The notes under the pieces: model-generated
What the model was told of the DNA's origin: nothing
What the model saw: the letters and a program-made list of their open reading frames with translations, nothing else
The model's database searches: none
Shown: positions 13,901-27,300 of the stretch, piece after piece
Layout of the letters: every line of letters begins with the position of its first letter
How positions within the stretch are numbered: the stretch's first letter is position 1
Made by a program: the position numbers and the translations under genes
DNA from: Channa striata
Lineage: Eukaryota > Chordata > Actinopteri > Anabantiformes > Channidae
Direction of reading: 5' to 3'
NCBI GenBank assembly: GCA_033026295.1
Contig: CM065181.1
Location: 6,357,001-6,421,000 of the forward strand
Length of the DNA stretch: 64,000 bases

Positions 13901-16900
13901 CAGCATCTTAGGGTTTAGTGTTTTTCTCAAGGTCGGCATGGGGAGCTGGGGATTAAACTTGTGCGAAATGGACAAACTCCCCTACCTCCTATTCTCTGCC
14001 CTTTCCCGTTTTGAGACATGTCTACAGCTGCAACCCCTGCTAAAGCTGGGAACTTAAGTCTAAAGAGGCTGCACCCCACCTATTTCCTGCATCATATGAG
14101 GCTTTTATCTCAGACAAGGCCCTCACCCAAAGTTTGTTACCTTGCTAAACACATCCACAGATGTCAGTACTGTTGAATGTCTTGCTTATCAGCATCCACC
14201 ACTATTTAATCATCTTAGTTATAAACTTCTTCCACCTGCAGATATTGCTAAATGCTGATAAAAACTAATAAATGCATTTGTTACTTCTAGTCTGGAGTAT
14301 TGGAACTCCTATACAGATGCCCCAGTAACACCCTAAAGCACGTTAATCCAAAATGGAGGAGCTAGAGTACTGACTGCCAGCAGGAACAGAGATTATATTT
14401 CTCCTTCACTGGCTTCTCTCAGTTGTCTCCCCATAAAATACAGAATTGAATTACAAACAAAGCTCTTTGCTGTCAGTCTCAATTGTATCTCAGAGACCTC
14501 ATGGTACAGATCTATCTGAGTGCAGCACATCGCTCTTAGATTGCAGGTCTGCTTGTGGATCCCAGAGTCTCCAAAAGTAGAATGTAAGGCAGAGCCTTCA
14601 GCCATCAAGCTCCACTCCTGTGGAACCAACTCCCGGTTCTCTCAGTGCAGTGATTTGTTGGGTTGTATCTGCTTTTTTGTAAGGTCTTGACATTAATATG
14701 TAAAGTGCCTTGAGATTACTTTTTGTTGTGAATTGGCACTATATAAATAAAAATTGAACTCAACTAAAACCACAACCAACACTTTTCATCAAAGTGTTCT
14801 GTTGCTCATTTTGCCTCGGGGATTCTCTTTCTCTGAAGCATATTTTCACATAGCTATTTATCCCACACAAAGAGAAATTTCTTAACCCTCAAAGTGTGTG
14901 GGGGAAGTTTTTCTGCACTTTCTGTATGGACATGCTGTGGTGAAATCTGCTTCACTGTAGTAGCTCAACTCAGCTGCTTGCATTTAGATCCAGGACTTAC
15001 TAAGATGTGACACATAATATGTAATTTTAATAATGCATTTTTTTAATTAACACAGCATTGCAATTTCCAGTGTAAGGGAATGCAAACATATCCGCAAACA
15101 TAATAACAATTCACATTCAGCTGGTATAAATTTTTCGAGTTTAGAGTTTTTATCATCATTATCATCATTATCTTATTCAAATACCAAATCATTATACCAA
15201 AACTGGTCAAGTTTATCTTTACCAAAATTGCTGGAAGCAGGTGGGTTAAGGGTGAGTTGAGTTTTTTTTCTTTGCTTGCTATTATATTTGATGTTTAAAA
15301 ATGTATTTATGTAATGTAAGTTAGAAATAAAAAAGTAAACTTGATGTTTCCACATCAAATTAACTGAGACGTAACATGGGTTTAGAAAAGTCTCTGTGTG
15401 TCCCATAAATTCTATTATTCTTTTTTGTGTGATCTCCTCACCATGGTTACAGAAGTCATTCTTTGTCTTCTTTCTATTTCCTAATTGCCCCCCTAGTTTC
15501 CTGACTCTGCCTTGCATGGCTTTGATCCTCACCTTCCCCTGCCTCTGTCTCCAGGAGCGGTTACTCTTATCCTTATTGCCGGCTCACATAGCCGGAGTGA
15601 TGAAAGCCGAGATCATCCAGAGGCTGCAGGGACCGAACTTTGGTCGAACTGAGAGCACCAACAACTTCCACAACCTCTATGTGCAGCGGCACACCAATGT
15701 CAGGTATACAATTACTTCTCCTTTATCTGTGCTTCCACATAATAAAGGTCATTATTTTACTTTCAGCCAATCACTTGATTGCTCTCCAGTACTACACTGT
15801 CCTCCCTCTTATCGCTGCTCATTCGCCTTCTTCTGTTGTCCTTCTCCTGCTCTCACATTCAGTTACTTCCGAACTCTGTGCCATCATCTTTTTTGAGGTG
15901 GCCATGGAGGCATTGGAGATGCAGCAGCCTCTTGTAGCTGTTTTCGTGTTTTATCATTGTATGTTTTTCAACTGCCAGGATTTTCTGAATATTGGGAGTA
16001 TTACAAATTATGTAAATGAGAATCTGCTGCATCATTTTCAATTTACTTTTGTAACAGTTTACCTTTCCAGTTCCCTGGTAATCAGTGATGGACCCTTGTT
16101 AAAGTCCCAGTCACGCCGTTGCCCAGCTGTAGCTCAGTAATCAGGCTGCAGCCCTCACCTCCCTGAACTCTCTGTCTACATGTTGTATGTCAATCATCAG
16201 CTTACATCCTTCATGAACTCTGTTTATCTCTGTTGTAAAAAGACTTTGGCCTGACTTTGTCTGCTATGATTTAGCTTCCTTCAAGTCAGGCTATTCAGAT
16301 TTCTTGTCTTGCTTACATGTTTCTGTTTTTATTCATGCCATCTTTCCCATGCTTTCCAAACTTCAGCTGCTCTTTCACATTTTTGTTCATGTCCTGGGCC
16401 TCCCCTCTGGTTCTGCCCGTGCTTCTACTGTTGGTTAAGTTTTTTGTGTGTTTCATTCATTCTTTTTCTGCTGAATCTATTGATTCTATATTTTCCTCCA
16501 CTGTGGGCTTTCGGTCTATTGCTTCACCCTGTTGTGTTACCACCTGCTCATGTCCTTAAGTTTTCATAAAGTCTATCTTTGTGAGACCCTTTTCTGTCCT
16601 GTTGTGCATTTGGATTTGCCATAATTTTCAAAAGCATGAGGCACAAAACACTCTGCTGGTGGAGTTCCTGATTTCGATGTGTGAAAACTACTAGGAGTAC
16701 ACCCTATTGTGGCATTTTAACTGAACACTAAAGCTGCAACTATAATTGCTTTCAACTACACTGTTGTATGTACCTCATGGATTCCTCATGTGTTTTTTAT
16801 GTTTCTTGAGAATCCTAACTGAGAAATTAATGGTACATGTTTATGAGATGCAAACAAGCGTATGACTAGTTGGGAAAGAAAGTAATTTCATCAGCAGTTT

Positions 16901-18336
16901 TGGATCACCACAACAGTGGCGGAAATACCAACAGAGCTTATCCTTTTGACACGCAGCAGCTGTCTTTCTCTGTGCAAAAGCAGACGTTTTTCCATGAATG
17001 GGAAGTGTTAAAAATACTAATCTGGACAATGACCTAAGATATTATTTCATCCTTTAATACAAATGATGTTGCAGCCATTGTCTATACTTTAGTAAAAAGC
17101 TCATGCCAAAGCACTGCAAGGCCTGTAATATAGCATCAAGTCTTACAATCGACAAACCCAGAAGGACTTTTCCTAATTGCTTGCAACTTTAGACAAGATT
17201 TTGCTAGAAATCCAACAGAGCCACACCAGCAATTTGTAAAATACACCAAATCTTCTTCTGATCCAATTTTCACTGATGATCTAAGAATTCTTCATCTCAA
17301 AGTTTTTTTCCATGTCCATGTGTCTGCTACAATATCCATGCGGTAAACGTCATCACCCGCCCAGGGTGTGAGGGTCAGGACGGACTCTCCACAGACAACT
17401 TTGCATCAGTACTGACTCCATGTGTCCGTACTTTGGTTACACGAGTGGTTACACATACTGTTCTTGTACTTTTTCTGTTCAATTTATAAGCTTGGTCAGT
17501 GAAATACAAAAACAAAGGAGCAATTCTTCTTGCTGTTGCTTTCTGTCCCATCATGTTCTCTAGTTTGCATGTCTGGAACATATCTGTGTATCTACAGTAT
17601 ACTCAATTCTAGGATGAATAGAAGCATTAGCAAATTTATTGTGCAAAAACAGACCTACTGGAAATCGTTCAAACTGAATGTGTTTACCTTTAGGTTTGTG
17701 TACTTGTAAGAACATCAAGTCTCTTTGAGAGGAAAATTAAGAAGCTAGAGCTATGAAGAACTTTGTGCTTTTGTAAAAAGCTTTTTGCCCAATAATCATT
17801 TATAAACAGTTAATATGCAATATATCCATTTTTAGGGTCTTTGGGTCCATAAAGAAAATAAGATTAGGGGCAGAGTTATTTATCAAATCTGAATCCAGCA
17901 CTAAATGTGTTAATTTAATCTGAGTCTATTTAACGTTTGTGCCAAAGGTGATCAGCATCAGCATCAGCATCAGACACTGTGTTGGTTTGGAAATTGTTAG
18001 TTATAAAGTTAAAAACATTACAGTTCTTTGTATCTGACAACAAAACTGACCTTGAACCTTGTCCCATCTCGTTCCATTTCAGTGCCATGGCCAAATTAAA
18101 TTCAGAGTTAATCCACCTCCATTGTACTCTGAGGTCACTTTGCCAAATAAAGAGGAGCCTGTGTCCTCTGTTCTCAATGACCTCCTCCATATTGTGGAAG
18201 TTCATAGAAACAGAGAGGACACAAATCCGGGCTTACTGTAACAGCCTGTGAAGAATATTCTCTGAAAATGTGTTTTCAATCATGCTGGAGTTTCAATGGA
18301 GAAACAATATCACTGCTTCTTCTTTAAGTGGGCCTC

Positions 18337-18371
<35 letters not shown>

Positions 18372-21300
18372 TCCTTGTGCCTCTTTTTCTTCCAATAATA
18401 ACATTCCCAAATGGTCTAGCTCACAGTGAAGAGAGCAATCTTTCCCAGACAACAAATTGACACTCAAAAACATGTGACAGTGTTGTTCTACTAGGATCCT
18501 CCTCCACTACATAGTCAGCAGAGAGCTAAACCACCATCGTAACTATGTATGTGTTCTTCCAGAGCCTCATGGACAATGAAAATTCTTTATTGGGGTGGCA
18601 AAAATGGGGCACACAATCAAAATAATATGGTACATTTGGAGAAAGATTTGAAAACCATTTTAGACATAAAGTGTATATCACTAACAAATAATAAACTAGT
18701 AATAAGTAACATTAACCAATAAGCTGGAGGTAGAAATCATCCTTTGCATGAATGCTCTGCTGGGTTGCAACTGCTAAAAAAATTCAACTGTTTAAACCTT
18801 CTTAAAATTAAAATAAATTAAATTATATCTATTTACAGCAACAGAGATTTATTTCATCATCACATTGGATTGGTTCTTGTGCTAAATGTTCCACCTTGTC
18901 ACTGTAACGGGGGTGGCATGTAGGGTGGCCAGTAAGATTTTGGCGGTGGCCAGTGCCACCCCAGGCCTCCCATCTGGTTCTGCCTTTGCTTATATCTGAA
19001 AAAAATAATTATGCAGTGCAATGTGTTGTTTCATTGATGTTTTTCTTTTTGTTTTTTGCAGCATTCTCTATGCAGACATTGTGGGCTTCACCAGACTGGC
19101 CAGTGACTGTTCTCCAGGTGAACTTGTGCATATGCTGAATGAACTCTTTGGCAAATTCGATCAAATTGCAAAGGTAAACTCAAACCAAAATTCATTTCCA
19201 TTTATCACATTTCTTATGTGGCACTGTGTGCTTCAAATTAAGAGTTGAAGTAAAAATTTATGTAAAAAGATCACACAAACTATGAGAAGATGTTTATGAT
19301 TATCTAATATTGTTTTGGTCTTGTAAGAAAATATGTATTGCAGTTGAGCACCGCACCATGCCAAAACACATCTTAACAAGCATGAAATATTCAGGGAGAC
19401 ATTTCTATTAAAGCTACTTTAAACTAAACTACTTTAAACCAAATCAAACCTAAACAAATAATAAAGCCTTTATTTTCCATTCATTTGGATGCCTGTGGTC
19501 TTGTGACGCTCAGTCAACTCAGCTGACTATGTCTATCCCTCTATGACCACAGTGCACCCATCCTCTGACGGCTATTTCCATTAAGACAATGTGATATGTC
19601 AAAAAGCTAAAATCATCTCAAACTGGTTTCGTAAACATGACATTCACCTGACTCACCAGATCTCTATTTAGTGCATCATTTTTGAGATAGGGTCAAACTG
19701 GATGCACACAATGTATGTGCAGATGACAAGTCTGCAGCAACTGTGTAATGACTTCATGTCAAAAAAAACTTTCTCTGTCACTTTGTTCAATCTATGCCAG
19801 AAAGAATTAAGGCATTTCTGAATGCAAGAGGGAGTCCAAGCCAAGCCGAGTCCAAGCCAATACAAGGCTGATATAATAAAGTGGCTGTGGAGTGTCTAAT
19901 AAAAGAGTTGGTTTTCTTAAAGTGGTTCCAGCCAAAGTAACATGCTGGCTGCTGTTTTTTTAACCCCACTGTTTATTTCCTCGCTGAATCAAGAATCAAA
20001 ACCTAATAACTCATGTTCATAAAATATTATAATAATGTATTATCTACATGTTGGAAAATTGTAACCAGGTACCAAAAAACTGGCTCATAAACAATCCACA
20101 TCCAAACTTAATATAATGTCATTGATATCTTAAGGCAGAAAAATAAAACCATTTTGATTTTGAATACATATAAATCCAGATTACTGATTCTGAAATAACA
20201 ACTGTTATCACCCCGCTGTGCTAAATTATAATGCTGAAGACTCGGTGAGTGGGTCATCTGCTGAGCCCTAAAATACAAGAAAATGAGTCACTTGCAGTTT
20301 AAGTAATAAATCAAGTATTGAACAATGTGAGCAGAATGTTTTGTCGTCTTTTAGAGGCATTTTGCAGATGAAAACCTGTTAGTTAGCTGACGACTTTGGT
20401 TTTTGATGATGATGTTAACTCTAAGGTTATTAAGGTAAGTGTAAATTCTGTCCAGATCTTTCTGCAACAACAGATTAACACTGGCATTTCCTTTCTATTA
20501 TAAAATATGGTATTCTAAGAAACAAGCATGTTCAGTTGCGTAATATCATCATACCTAAATTTAAAATAGGCAAAAATCATGGACTGTTAAATGTTTCATA
20601 GGCCAAAATAGAATTAAAGTAAATATTGGATTATAAAATAAAGGTCTGGACAACCAGACTAACTGAAATAATCATATGTCCTTCCTAACACTCTGTAATA
20701 ACTTGTAATAGCAACCTTTATAATGTTATAATGTTGTAGGGTTATATCATATTCTGGTCATCAACCTGAAGTACATAACAGTTTCTAGATGTAATGTAAA
20801 AGTACAAACAGAAAATGATGAATTTACAATTTAAAGTATAATAAAATAGTCATATTTGTCAACCCAAAGGGCATCAGTGGAAGATTGCAAATGCAAAATG
20901 TCCAGCCCTGCAATCAAATGATTTTAATAGTTAAAATGTACAAACTGGTTAATCACAAAATAACTTGAAAGCATAAAAGCATTTTAGAGCATTTTAAAAG
21001 AAGGTAAAATGAAATTTTGAGATTAAAGTTGGAATATTTTGAGATAAAGTCAGAAGATTCAGGGAATAAAATCAGATTATTTTGCAAACAAACATACAAA
21101 ATTGACATATTGTAGCTTGTCTTGTTAAAAGTTGTGGGGGAACTGGAGCTGGCAATAGGCAGGAGAAACCGTGGACCCATCATGAGTCCATCAGGTGCAT
21201 ATGTGAGTAAACACAATTATGGCAAAACAGTGCAAAGTGTGTTGCAGGTCAGAGGGTTTGTGTTGGTGTTGTTTATTCCCTAATTCTTAGAATATTCTAA

Positions 21301-24300
21301 CGTTCTTTTACACAGCATTTTTATTTTATTCCGAAGCCTGATTTAAATTTTAAATTAAAATTTTTTAAACCAACATTAAAGACAGAGGATAATAGCAGAT
21401 AATTAGCTGATCTTGGACTCAGATGAACCTTGAGATAAATGTCCTTCCTGCGGCCGACGTCAGTCACTGTACCAACCTTCCCAGAGTCCGGTGTGTGTTG
21501 ACAGCTCCAGGTTGTAGCCGTGTGGGCTGGTCTAAGTGAATCTTGCAGTCTCATGGGTGCTCAACTATTCAGGTTCGAACGGTTGAGTCAGGCTCTCTCA
21601 GCTTTTTGTGTCCAGCAGCTCTGTCCTCCCGCCTGACGAAGCCGCTGTTATATAAAACCGGCCCAGTGATGAGCTGTTACGCATCCCACATGTGGAATAA
21701 GAGCTAACGCGTTGTGTGTGTGTGTAGGTGTATGATTTTAAGCTCGATGGATGCGATTGTGTATGTGTAAGTTAATGGAGGTGAAAAAAAAATGTGAAAA
21801 GTGTTATTTAAAAAATTATATATAATAGTTACTAACTATGTAAAGATTATAATTATAAAATGTGCACTTTCTGTCCCAATTCATTCACATTTGTCTCCCT
21901 TTTTTCTTTCAGGAAAATGAGTGTATGCGAATCAAGATCCTGGGAGATTGTTACTACTGCGTGTCTGGTCTGCCCGAGTCTCTGCCTCACCATGCCAGGA
22001 ACTGCGTGAAGATGGGCCTGGATATGTGTGAGGCCATCAAGTAAAATACCAGCTCTCTCCTTCTCTTTCTCCCTCTGTCTCTCACAGACACAAACAAGCA
22101 CATGCTCGTCAAACAGATTGAGCAGAAGGAATGCCAGACTTGATTTCAGCTCTGTTTGAACTCTAGAGTAAACACAATATGAATGGGACACGATGAGCCT
22201 CCCTACTGAATAAATGCAAACTTTAAACAAGTGAAAAAATCATATCATACTTTTAGTCATTAATCTAAAAACAAAAGGTTTTTTTTAGTTTAGTGATTAG
22301 CACCACTTACTTTACATCTATCAATTTAAACCCTATTATTTCTCTGTATGCAGATAGAGAACTCGCTCGCAAACATCCAGTCACATCTGTTCGGTTTAGA
22401 CTTTGTTAACGAGAAGCAGAAAAGCTGCCATTCCTTTACACTGTTACACTGACTAACAGCAAGACAGTAGCATGTTGCATAACACACGAGCCACGAACTC
22501 TTGAACAACAACCCACTCTGGCTTTTTCTTATCTAACCTAAAAACGTAAGCACATCTTTTCCTGTACCTTAGGATGAGCCACAAAACAGGCATTGACTAG
22601 GGTGCAAAAGAGTCAAACTAATATTTTTTGATCATCAACCAAATATTTTATATCAGCTACTACAATTGTTATTTCATCAGGGTTTAATTATAATTAATTT
22701 TAAATTTACCACTTTACCACAATTACATTTACCAATGTGATTTTCATTATTTTACTGTACATCTTTTATACATTCTTTGAACAGTTGTTTTACGTTTGAT
22801 CATAAAAGAGCATCTGTATTAATAGAATGGGCATTAAATCTTGATGAAAAATATCTGAAGAGTTTTACTCATCCTGACATTTCAGAAAAATCATTTGCAT
22901 CTAACTGTAGCTCAGCTGCAGCCCATCAAACACCACGTACTGTTAAAATACTGTACCTGCATTAATCTGATTAAATGCTGCTGTTTTTTTGCGTGCTCTT
23001 CAAACTCACTGCTAAAAACAGTCAGTGTGCTCATAAATCGTAGCTACGGTGCATGTTTGCTCACTCGTTTACAGTCTCATGGGTTTTATCCCAGTATCCA
23101 CATGTGTGTGCCGTCTACTTCCAGTTATTGCCACGGTGCCCAAGTACCCGTAAAGACTTCAAGCATGTGGGGGTTTTTAGTGCTCACTGGGGCACACTTG
23201 GATTATTAGAAACATCCTGTTAGTCTCACAAATACAGATACAGTAGGAGTTAAAAATGACACAACCCAGCCCGTGTAAATTGTTGGCCCAAATGAGTGGA
23301 ATATGACATATATTGCAGTTTTACGGTTACAATCAGATGACAGACTGAAACAAAGAGAGGAAGAATATGTTAATAAAGTATGAGTTATGCTGTAATTAAG
23401 ACATAACATATAGGCCATGTGTGATGGTATTTCATGTTTATGTTGACATCGTCAGATTGTGCCATCTGCCATAACTTTATAGTCCAGTGTTCTTTATGTC
23501 TGTTAAATAATGTCAGTCATATAACCAGCTTTAGGGCAAACTACAATCAACAAATGAACTGTTGTGATGTAGAAGACCCTGGTGCTTTGATGCCTGAATA
23601 ATATTGATGAGACCCTCCAGTCAACTGAGACAAAAAGATTTTACAATTTTTCATTGTAATTACTAAAATCCCATTTCAATGCAATGCAGGGGTGCTGTGT
23701 AACGAGAGAATGTAGTGATTTGCAAGTGTTAGGAAAGGCTAGTTTTGATTGTAAATAGTACAAAGACAACATTGAAATATTGAATATTAAATACGGAAAG
23801 TGACTTTAATGGCACCTATATGTTTCAAAACAACTTAGTATTGGCCCCAGCTTGGCCAGCAATACAGAAAATGGTCTGGAAACACCACTGATGCCTTCGC
23901 AAATATATGTCACCCAGGCCGTGAGCATTAATGTACTTCGACACTGCCACAGATGTTGTGTAGTAATTGTGTGGCGATAACAAGTCAGATGGTGCCTGTC
24001 CCCTTTAGCCTGCACCACGCATCGTCCATGCTTTCAGAAAAGGGTTTTCAATTTTGGCTTGTCCAACCACAGTCAGCGTTAAATGAGCTCAGGCTCATAT
24101 AGGACATTTATGGATCTTATTTATTTATTATTTGCATAGTAGGGTTCTAACCACCGTCAACAAACTTCACTGACGGTGGTTTTAGTGGTTTTCCTAACTG
24201 CATGCATTGATTTCCATTTCAGAATCATATGTTGATGGTTTTTAATGGAGTGCTATCTAGGGGCCCCAAGACTTTTTTTGTACACTTCTCTACATTCTGT

Positions 24301-27300
24301 GAATGTTTTGATGATTTACTGTAATATATGATGAAATACACAAATTCTTTTTGAAATTGTGCACAACTTTTTGTTGAACTATTTCCCCATGCTGTTTTTC
24401 AGAGTGATGAACCTTGGCATATTCTTACTTTTGAAAGACTCTCTTTTTCTTCTCAGGGATGCTCTTTTGGAGTACGTCATGATAATGTCCTGAAATCTAA
24501 ATTCTCAGTTTGAACATTTGAAAAGTTTTCTTTTTGCTAGTTACAATCAATAATAGGTTTAAAATAACTGGCCATGAAGGGTGGGCTTTACGGAAAAAAC
24601 GTCTAAGAATGCACATTATTATTGTTAATTTTTCTATTAAAAGACTAAAGGACTAAACATTCTTTCATCTGTTCTCTCCTCAGGAAGGTCAGAGACGCCA
24701 CAGGAGTTGATATCAACATGCGTGTTGGTGTTCATTCTGGCAACGTTCTGTGTGGTGTCATTGGACTCCGAAAGTGGCAGTATGACGTGTGGTCACATGA
24801 TGTAACACTGGCCAATCATATGGAGGCAGGAGGTGTGCCGGGGTAAGCTAAAACAGTGAACTCTAAAGAATTGGAATGGATCTTGGTGATGCTTTGAATA
24901 TCTCTAATGATATTTAGTTGGCGTGTACCTGAGGGGATGCTAGTTTTAGTTTTTAAACCAGACGAGAAGCCGGGCTCTGGGATTTGAGTAACAAGTCCTG
25001 CTCTCTCAGTGATTAATGTTGAGATGCACTTTGGAGCAAGTCCGAGAATTCCCATCTGCTTTACTGCAGTTCAGTATAACCTAAAGTAGAAATGAGCAAG
25101 TCCCAGAGGGCAGCAGTACCATCATATCATTATCCTGAGTTTCAGCAGAAAGTCCGTTTCTGTAGGAACTGGCTTTCGAGACATTTTTACCCTTAAAACA
25201 AAAACACTGATCACGTGTAATGTATATCTTGAAACATTGCAGGATGGCCTTATATGACTATCAGCGTTTTAAAATCAATGTTGGCTAAGCACCTAGCAAA
25301 TCACTTTAAACCAAATACTATGGAACTGCATATTGATGTGTTCCAGCAGCAGCACAAAGAATACACACAGTCAGGACTCAATCAAGGCTGAGGAATATAT
25401 ACTGTATATATGGCTAAATGATGTGCTCCATTACCATATTGAACTACACACACACAGTATATGGACATGGCTATAGACCATGTCAATTACAGCCACCTCA
25501 TTTGACCAATCGTCTCTGCATGTCCTGTAGAATGTGGCCATTAAGTCTGTCATCTCAGCTCTGTAACAAGCATGGGAAAATTGGCTGGTGGTTATGTGTA
25601 AGCTCCTGTGAAAATGAGAGCTCCAGTGCCACCATGTTGTCTCAATGGGCTGCTAATGCTTTTTCTCCTCTCGAGCCTGATAAAAGCCTACTGAACAATA
25701 TGCCATCTGAAAAAAAACATATTCACACGTCCAACAAACATGAAAAAGGGAGAAGTGTCAAAAAATAAAGCTGGACAATTAAAAAAAAGTCGTTGCTAGA
25801 ACTGTTTATAGCGCAATTACTTTACGTTCTTGACGTCATCGTGTGCCCGCTCATCATGTCTCACATCCAGGAGGGTCCACATCTCCTCAGTCACACTGGA
25901 GCATCTGAAGGGATCATACAAGGTGGAACCGGGAGAAGGACAGAGCCGAGACTCGTACCTGAAAGAACATGGGGTGGTCACCTTCCTGGTGATTAACCCT
26001 AAGGTCAGATATCAACGCATACAATCTACAATGCATGCAGGAATATAGGCAGAGAACGCTGTCAGAGATATTCTAAACACAGTTATTTCCAGCACAATGT
26101 ATATCTATATATATTCCGTATATGTTATAATTAATGACCCAGTTCGAGTTTTCACATTCATAGCAGCTATGCAGCAACTGTACATACAGTAAATGTTCAG
26201 TGAGCCAATAGCAAAATGTTCTCAAATGAATCACATTTTAGCAGGTGTTCGGTCGGTCTTTTGACTCCGAGAAGATTATGTTTGAAGTGAAGTCCTATTT
26301 CACTGCTCTAGACATTGTGCAGCTCCTCCTGTCAAGCCGGGACATAAAGTGCTGCTTAAGGACATTTGAGAGATCTGCCTCCTCTGTGAACTTTCTGCCG
26401 AGAACATCTCTATATAGAATATGCTGTTGGCATCCAGTCTGTGCTCGGTGTTTTTAGCTTGGCAAGTGAAACACCATGCTGAACAGTCCTCTGCCTTCCT
26501 AATCCTTCCATAACTTGGCTAGGATGCACCCACCCCCTTAAATATCTGCACTAAGACCTTGCTTTTTTGTCCTTCCGGCAGTATCTGCTTGATTCACAGA
26601 CCTTGGGGTTCCCAATGCAACAGTGGCTTCTCTGTTCTGACAAATTAAGGCCCAGATGGTTCCCAGTGCATCTTTAAAAAATGCCATCAGGGACATAATA
26701 AAAACCCACCACGTCTTTTCAGCACTGATTCCTCAAAATCTGCTCCTTCCGCTCCTTTTTGTTGTGTCTTTTTTTTTTTTTAATCTTTTGATTCCTTGCC
26801 AAAGAGCTTGACCAAGGATTGGTAGCTTTCCCATAAAGTTATCACATCGCCTGAAATTCGCTCCTGGTTCTCAGAGTGCAGATTCAGTAGCACCGTGTTC
26901 CAGTTTCTGTGTGAGCTGTGAAATGTATATAAAAAAAACCCATTAAGCAGAAAAAGTATAATTTTTCCATGCACAAGTATCAAATGCTCAGTGAATTGAA
27001 ACAAACAAATTTACGTATCAGCCTTTTATGACCTTTCTCTGTTCTCGGCAGTTGAATTTTGTTCTGTTTTTCTGGTGTGCTCGTTATGAATGCAGAGCAG
27101 CAACACAGGAGTAGAGACACTAAATTTACCCTCGCTCCACGCAGCCTTAAAGAAAGGAACTACGAAGCAGTTTTAAATCTATGCTGAGCCTCACAGTGTT
27201 TCTATTGTGGTAAATTTTCTTCTCACTACAAAATATTCTCACCTCATTGAAAGTCAGCAAAATATATAATAAGATGATTCTCAGTATCCTTTCTTTACTT

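Larger units (their letters stand above)
10457..15554 (+). other. adcy2 intron 4
   Basis: 5.1 kb, the largest complete intron. It contains a GT/G-rich tract (11349-11412), an AT-rich stretch at 12350-12720, an interspersed repeat copy (13140-13395) and an L2/Rex-like LINE 3' fragment (about 14260-14760). No additional exon was recognised. Confidence 0.8.

Noticed and set aside
15396..16140. Two overlapping open frames of 166 codons around adcy2 exon 5.
   Set aside because: They run through the exon in the wrong frame or continue into the intron, and have low-complexity hydrophobic composition.
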